From NCBI GenBank assembly GCA_023135255.1, contig JAGLTN010000222.1, positions 1 through 7,969 of the forward strand: 7,969 bases of DNA, written 5' to 3'. Below are positions 5,446-7,969 of the stretch, in pieces. Each line of letters starts with the position of its first letter. Positions within the stretch are counted from its first letter, which is position 1. Origin of the DNA: Planctomycetota bacterium. Its GTDB lineage: Bacteria; Planctomycetota; Phycisphaerae; Sedimentisphaerales; Anaerobacaceae. The translations under genes and the position numbers were made by a program. The notes under the pieces are model-generated. The model was given only the letters and a program-made list of their open reading frames with translations, had not been told where the DNA came from and searched no databases.

Positions 5446-7002
5446 TCATTGAAAATTCGCAGTATCCTCAAGAACTTTCCTGACAAAATCAAGGAACTGT
5501 GCAGCATAAGCACCATTCGCGACCTTATGGTCGACAGACAGCGTCATGCTCATAATCTTGCGAACCATTATATTGTCGTCAATAGGCACACAAACATCTG
5601 ATATCTGCCCTATGCCGAGAATCGAACACTGCCCAGGCACAACGATAGGGATAAACGACTCAATGCCGAAGGCCCCAAGATTGCTCACCGTAATACAGCC
5701 GCCCTCAACATCCGCAGGAGCAAGCTTATTATTCTGAGCTTTTTCAATTATCTCCCGACTCGCCGCCGCAACTGCTGCAATATCTTTCTTGTCAATATCT
5801 TTCACTATAGGTGCAACAAGACCATCGCCAACAGAGATCGCAAGTCCGATACCAATAGAATCAGCCAGCCTGATAGCATCGCCATCGAGCTGGCCTGTCA
5901 TGATCGGAAACTTCACAAGCCCAACAGCAACAGCCTTCATTATCAGATCATTGTACGAGACTTTGATATCAGCTTTTTTATTACGCAGCGTTCTGAAATG
6001 TACCAGGTCAGTGACATCAACCTTAACAGTAAGATAGAAACAAGGTATTTCCCTCTTCGACTGCAACATCTTCTTCGCCGTTATCTTCTGCAGCCGATTC
6101 AAAGCGATTCTTTCACCGGCCGCAAATGAAGACTCGGCAGCTGCGCCAGCACTGCCCTTAGCAGCTTCGACATCTTTCTCAATTATCCTGCCGCCGGGCC
6201 CCGTGCCGTTAACCAGACTAATATCAACGCCAAGCTTTTTAGCAAGATTCTTAGCTCTCGGCGAAGCAATCACCTTACCGCCGGTAGAAGCTGAAACCGC
6301 TTTAACAGGTTCGATCTTTTCCGCAACAGCACTCGCCTCACAAGGCCTTTCAACGACTACAGACTCAACCCCGCCCCCTGCCTTTACATAATCAGCATAA
6401 CTTCCCGGCACATCATCACCTTTACCCGCCAGTATCACAACAGCTCTGCCCACTAAAATGGTCTGTCCAATATCAACAAGAATATGCTTAACAAAACCTT
6501 CCGCCGGCGACTCCATCTCAAGAGCAGCCTTGTCAGTCTCAACCTCAAAGATAACATCGCCGCGTTTAACCTCATCGCCAGGTTTTATCATACAGCCGAC
6601 AATGGTTCCCTCTTCCATAGTCTGTCCTAACTGCGGCAGCTTTACAACCTTCACCGAATCAGCAACAGCCGCAACCGCTGCCTGACCTGGCTCCTCAGCT
6701 GCAACTTCATCCTCTGCCTTAGTCTCTACAGCCGCACCAGAACCGCCAATCGAAACTTCTTCATCCTTTTCGCCAAGAACCAAAACAACCTCGCCCACAG
6801 CTATAGTCTGACCAGTCTCAACCAGAATATGTTTAACATAACCTTGTGCCGGCGACTCCATCTCAAGGGCAGCCTTGTCGGTTTCGACCTCAAAGATAAT
6901 ATCACCTCTATTAATTTTATCGCCCAGCTTGACCATACAGGAAACAATAGTCCCTTCTTCCATGGTCTGTCCTAACTGCGGCAACTTTACTTCCATAGCC
7001 AT
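5446..7002 (-). CDS. pdhC: Dihydrolipoamide acyltransferase (E2) of pyruvate or acetoin dehydrogenase complex, two lipoyl domains
   Basis: E2 forms the core of a 2-oxoacid dehydrogenase complex and passes the acetyl group from lipoamide to CoA. The 518 residues read as lipoyl domain 1 (about 4-78, lipoyl-Lys43 in E-T-D-K-A), an Ala/Glu/Val-rich linker, lipoyl domain 2 (about 119-193, Lys158), a second linker, the peripheral subunit-binding domain (about 244-281, with A-S-P-R-A-K and G-P-G-G-R-I), and the catalytic domain (about 295-518). The catalytic histidine is His492 in D-H-K-V-A-N-G-A; the residue four later, usually Asp, is Asn496. The S-N-L-G-A-F-G-I and P-G-Q-C-S-I-L-G-I-G motifs are present. 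The ATG at 7002 has AGAGGT close upstream; a second ATG two codons on is less likely. E1-beta lies 45 nt upstream on the same strand. No E3 gene follows; the next gene converges. A PDH or acetoin role cannot be separated from this sequence alone. Confidence 0.93.
   Translation of the reverse strand: MAMEVKLPQLGQTMEEGTIVSCMVKLGDKINRGDIIFEVETDKAALEMESPAQGYVKHILVETGQTIAVGEVVLVLGEKDEEVSIGGSGAAVETKAEDEVAAEEPGQAAVAAVADSVKVVKLPQLGQTMEEGTIVGCMIKPGDEVKRGDVIFEVETDKAALEMESPAEGFVKHILVDIGQTILVGRAVVILAGKGDDVPGSYADYVKAGGGVESVVVERPCEASAVAEKIEPVKAVSASTGGKVIASPRAKNLAKKLGVDISLVNGTGPGGRIIEKDVEAAKGSAGAAAESSFAAGERIALNRLQKITAKKMLQSKREIPCFYLTVKVDVTDLVHFRTLRNKKADIKVSYNDLIMKAVAVGLVKFPIMTGQLDGDAIRLADSIGIGLAISVGDGLVAPIVKDIDKKDIAAVAAASREIIEKAQNNKLAPADVEGGCITVSNLGAFGIESFIPIVVPGQCSILGIGQISDVCVPIDDNIMVRKIMSMTLSVDHKVANGAYAAQFLDFVRKVLEDTANFQ
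6430..6645 (-). repeat. Tandem lipoyl-domain repeat, unit 2
   Basis: This segment encodes residues 120-191 of E2 and repeats 6775-6990 with an offset of exactly 345 bp (115 codons). Of 72 aligned residues 56 are identical, and the DNA is also visibly alike around the lipoyl-lysine and the V-K-L-P-Q-L-G-Q-T-M-E-E-G start. This points to an internal duplication, or to later gene conversion keeping the two alike. Confidence 0.9.
6775..6990 (-). repeat. Tandem lipoyl-domain repeat, unit 1
   Basis: This segment encodes residues 5-76 of E2, the first lipoyl domain, and is the partner of the copy at 6430-6645. The domains are joined by a linker of about 40 residues rich in Ala, Glu and Val, as usual for swinging-arm segments. 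Confidence 0.9.
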
Positions 7003-7007
7003 AATCT

Positions 7008-7013
7008 ACCTCT
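7008..7013 (-). promoter_or_regulatory. Ribosome binding site of the E2 gene
   Basis: On the minus strand AGAGGT lies 5 nt upstream of the ATG at 7002. It supports that start over the second in-frame ATG two codons later. The 45-nt gap to the E1-beta stop is otherwise AT-rich and contains TATAAT-like runs, but no convincing -35 partner. Confidence 0.65.
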
Positions 7014-7047
7014 AATTTTCGTTTTTATATTATTATATTCTAATAGA

Positions 7048-7968
7048 TTAGCAGATTGCTTTAGCTGCTGCTACAATTTTTTCCACACTTGGAATACTTT
7101 CATTCTCCAAAGGCTCACTCATTGGAGGAGGCACATCCGCTGCAGCAAGGTTGATCGGAGGTGCATCAAGATAATCAAACCCCTTTGTCCCGTCGGCAAA
7201 CGTATAATCCATATAAGAGCCGCTAATCTCTCTGCCGGCCCCGCACATACAGAAACCCTCACTAACCGTTATCAACCTGCCTGTCTTTTTCACCGACTTG
7301 GCAACAGTATCAATATCCATAGGCTTAAGTGTTCTCATATCTATAACTTCAGCATCTATGCCCGCGTTGGCAAGTTCCTTAGCCGCCTCAACCGCGATCA
7401 TCGCCATTCTGCTGTAAGAAACAATAGTGACATCCTTACCAGCTTTCTTAATATCAGCCGCACCGAGCGGGATGATATATTCCCCCTCAGGAACCGCACC
7501 AAGCTGGCCATAAGTTGCCTTATGCTCAATAAACACAACCGGATTGTCACTTCGAATAGCTGCCTTTAAAAGCCCCTTAGCATCATAAGGCGTAGATGGC
7601 ATAACAACATAAAGACCGGGTATATGCATCAGCCATGATTCAAGCGATTTCGAATGGTGCGCCGCGATACATCTGCCCACACCCCCTTCAGTCCTGACAA
7701 CCATCGGCACCTTGGCTTTACCGCCGAACATATAACGGTTAAACGCACCATTATGCATCAGCTGATCCATTGCGATCGTAATAAAATCGACATACATAAG
7801 CTCAGCTATCGGCCTGATACCTCGAATAGCCGCTCCCACTCCGGTTCCGACAATCGCAGCTTCGCTAATCGCTGTATCTATCACCCTGTCTGTCCCAAAC
7901 TCCTGAACCAGTCCCCGCGTCGCCTGGTATGCCCCGCCGTAAAGACCAACATCTTCACCGAGGATAAT
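7048..7968 (-). CDS. pdhB: Pyruvate (or acetoin) dehydrogenase E1 component, beta subunit, 5'-truncated by window edge
   Basis: E1-beta pairs with E1-alpha to decarboxylate pyruvate with thiamine diphosphate and acylate the E2 lipoyl arm. About 306 residues are visible. The frame stays open to the right edge and begins with I-I-L-G-E-D-V-G-L-Y-G-G-A-Y-Q, a stretch that lies near residue 20-25 in the family. So roughly 20 residues are missing, and the GTG at 7884 is an internal valine, not the start. Other landmarks are I-S-E-A-A-I-V-G-T-G-V-G-A-A, R-P-I-A-E-L-M, the A-A-H-H-S-K-S-L-E-S-W active-site region with the family histidine, P-S-T-P-Y-D-A-K-G-L-L, N-P-V-V-F-I-E-H-K, and V-I-D-M-R-T-L-K-P-M-D in the C-terminal transketolase-type domain. 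The TAA stop is at 7048-7050, 45 nt before the E2 gene. E1-alpha would be expected just outside the window. Pyruvate and acetoin types cannot be separated here. Confidence 0.93.
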   Translation of the reverse strand: MILGEDVGLYGGAYQATRGLVQEFGTDRVIDTAISEAAIVGTGVGAAIRGIRPIAELMYVDFITIAMDQLMHNGAFNRYMFGGKAKVPMVVRTEGGVGRCIAAHHSKSLESWLMHIPGLYVVMPSTPYDAKGLLKAAIRSDNPVVFIEHKATYGQLGAVPEGEYIIPLGAADIKKAGKDVTIVSYSRMAMIAVEAAKELANAGIDAEVIDMRTLKPMDIDTVAKSVKKTGRLITVSEGFCMCGAGREISGSYMDYTFADGTKGFDYLDAPPINLAAADVPPPMSEPLENESIPSVEKIVAAAKAIC

Positions 7969-7969
7969 A

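Noticed and set aside
7014..7047. A promoter for the E2 gene in the gap after E1-beta
   Set aside because: TATAAT-like runs occur, but the gap is simply AT-rich and I found no convincing -35 element at proper spacing. Co-transcription with E1-beta is simpler.
7048..7884. A complete E1-beta gene starting at the GTG at 7884
   Set aside because: The frame continues to the window edge with conserved family sequence (G-E-D-V-G-x-Y-G-G-A-Y), so 7884 is an internal valine codon and the gene is cut by the window.

Overview
The window looks like a stretch of bacterial chromosome holding housekeeping and sugar-metabolism genes, with no complete mobile element, RNA gene or CRISPR array. Lysine- and alanine-rich proteins, several plausible Shine-Dalgarno sequences, a GH43 and a GH130 glycosidase/phosphorylase gene and a double-lipoyl E2 would fit a polysaccharide-degrading bacterium such as a phycisphaera-like planctomycete or a related PVC/Bacteroidetes-like lineage. 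That placement is inference from general resemblance and I could not test it.

Layout. (1) 2-316 (+): the 3' end of purM (purine synthesis), followed 7 nt later by a polytopic membrane protein of unknown function (324-1331). (2) 1334-1615 (-): a 93-residue DUF503/YlxP-type protein, convergent with the membrane protein gene and only 2 nt from it. (3) 1751-5309 (+): a tight three-gene run: a secreted GH43 glycosidase, rsmE (16S rRNA m3U1498 methyltransferase) and a GH130 4-O-beta-mannosyl-glucose phosphorylase, with gaps of 21 and 25 nt. (4) 5310-5445: a convergent intergenic region with a hairpin. (5) 5446-7968 (-): E2 and the 5'-truncated E1-beta of a pyruvate (or acetoin) dehydrogenase complex, with E1-beta upstream of E2 and 45 nt between them.

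The most striking structure is at the GH43 gene. Its first 35 codons and the 20 nt before its ATG are a diverged second copy of the start of rsmE, whose intact copy begins 1608 bp downstream. The similarity stops exactly at codon 36. From there the protein reads as a normal GH43 enzyme with its own signal peptide, as if the original start codon (now CTG) had been joined in frame to a captured rsmE leader. Base composition changes at the same place: the + strand is strongly C-over-G in the sampled genes on both strands, but balanced in the GH43 body (about 1857-3337). Together these suggest that a foreign GH43 gene was placed between two copies of the rsmE 5' end, taking over the rsmE translation-initiation region while leaving rsmE intact.

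Functionally, the GH43 enzyme would act outside the cytoplasm on plant or algal glycans. The GH130 enzyme would phosphorolyse mannosyl-glucose in the cytoplasm, and the dehydrogenase would feed pyruvate-derived carbon into acetyl-CoA.
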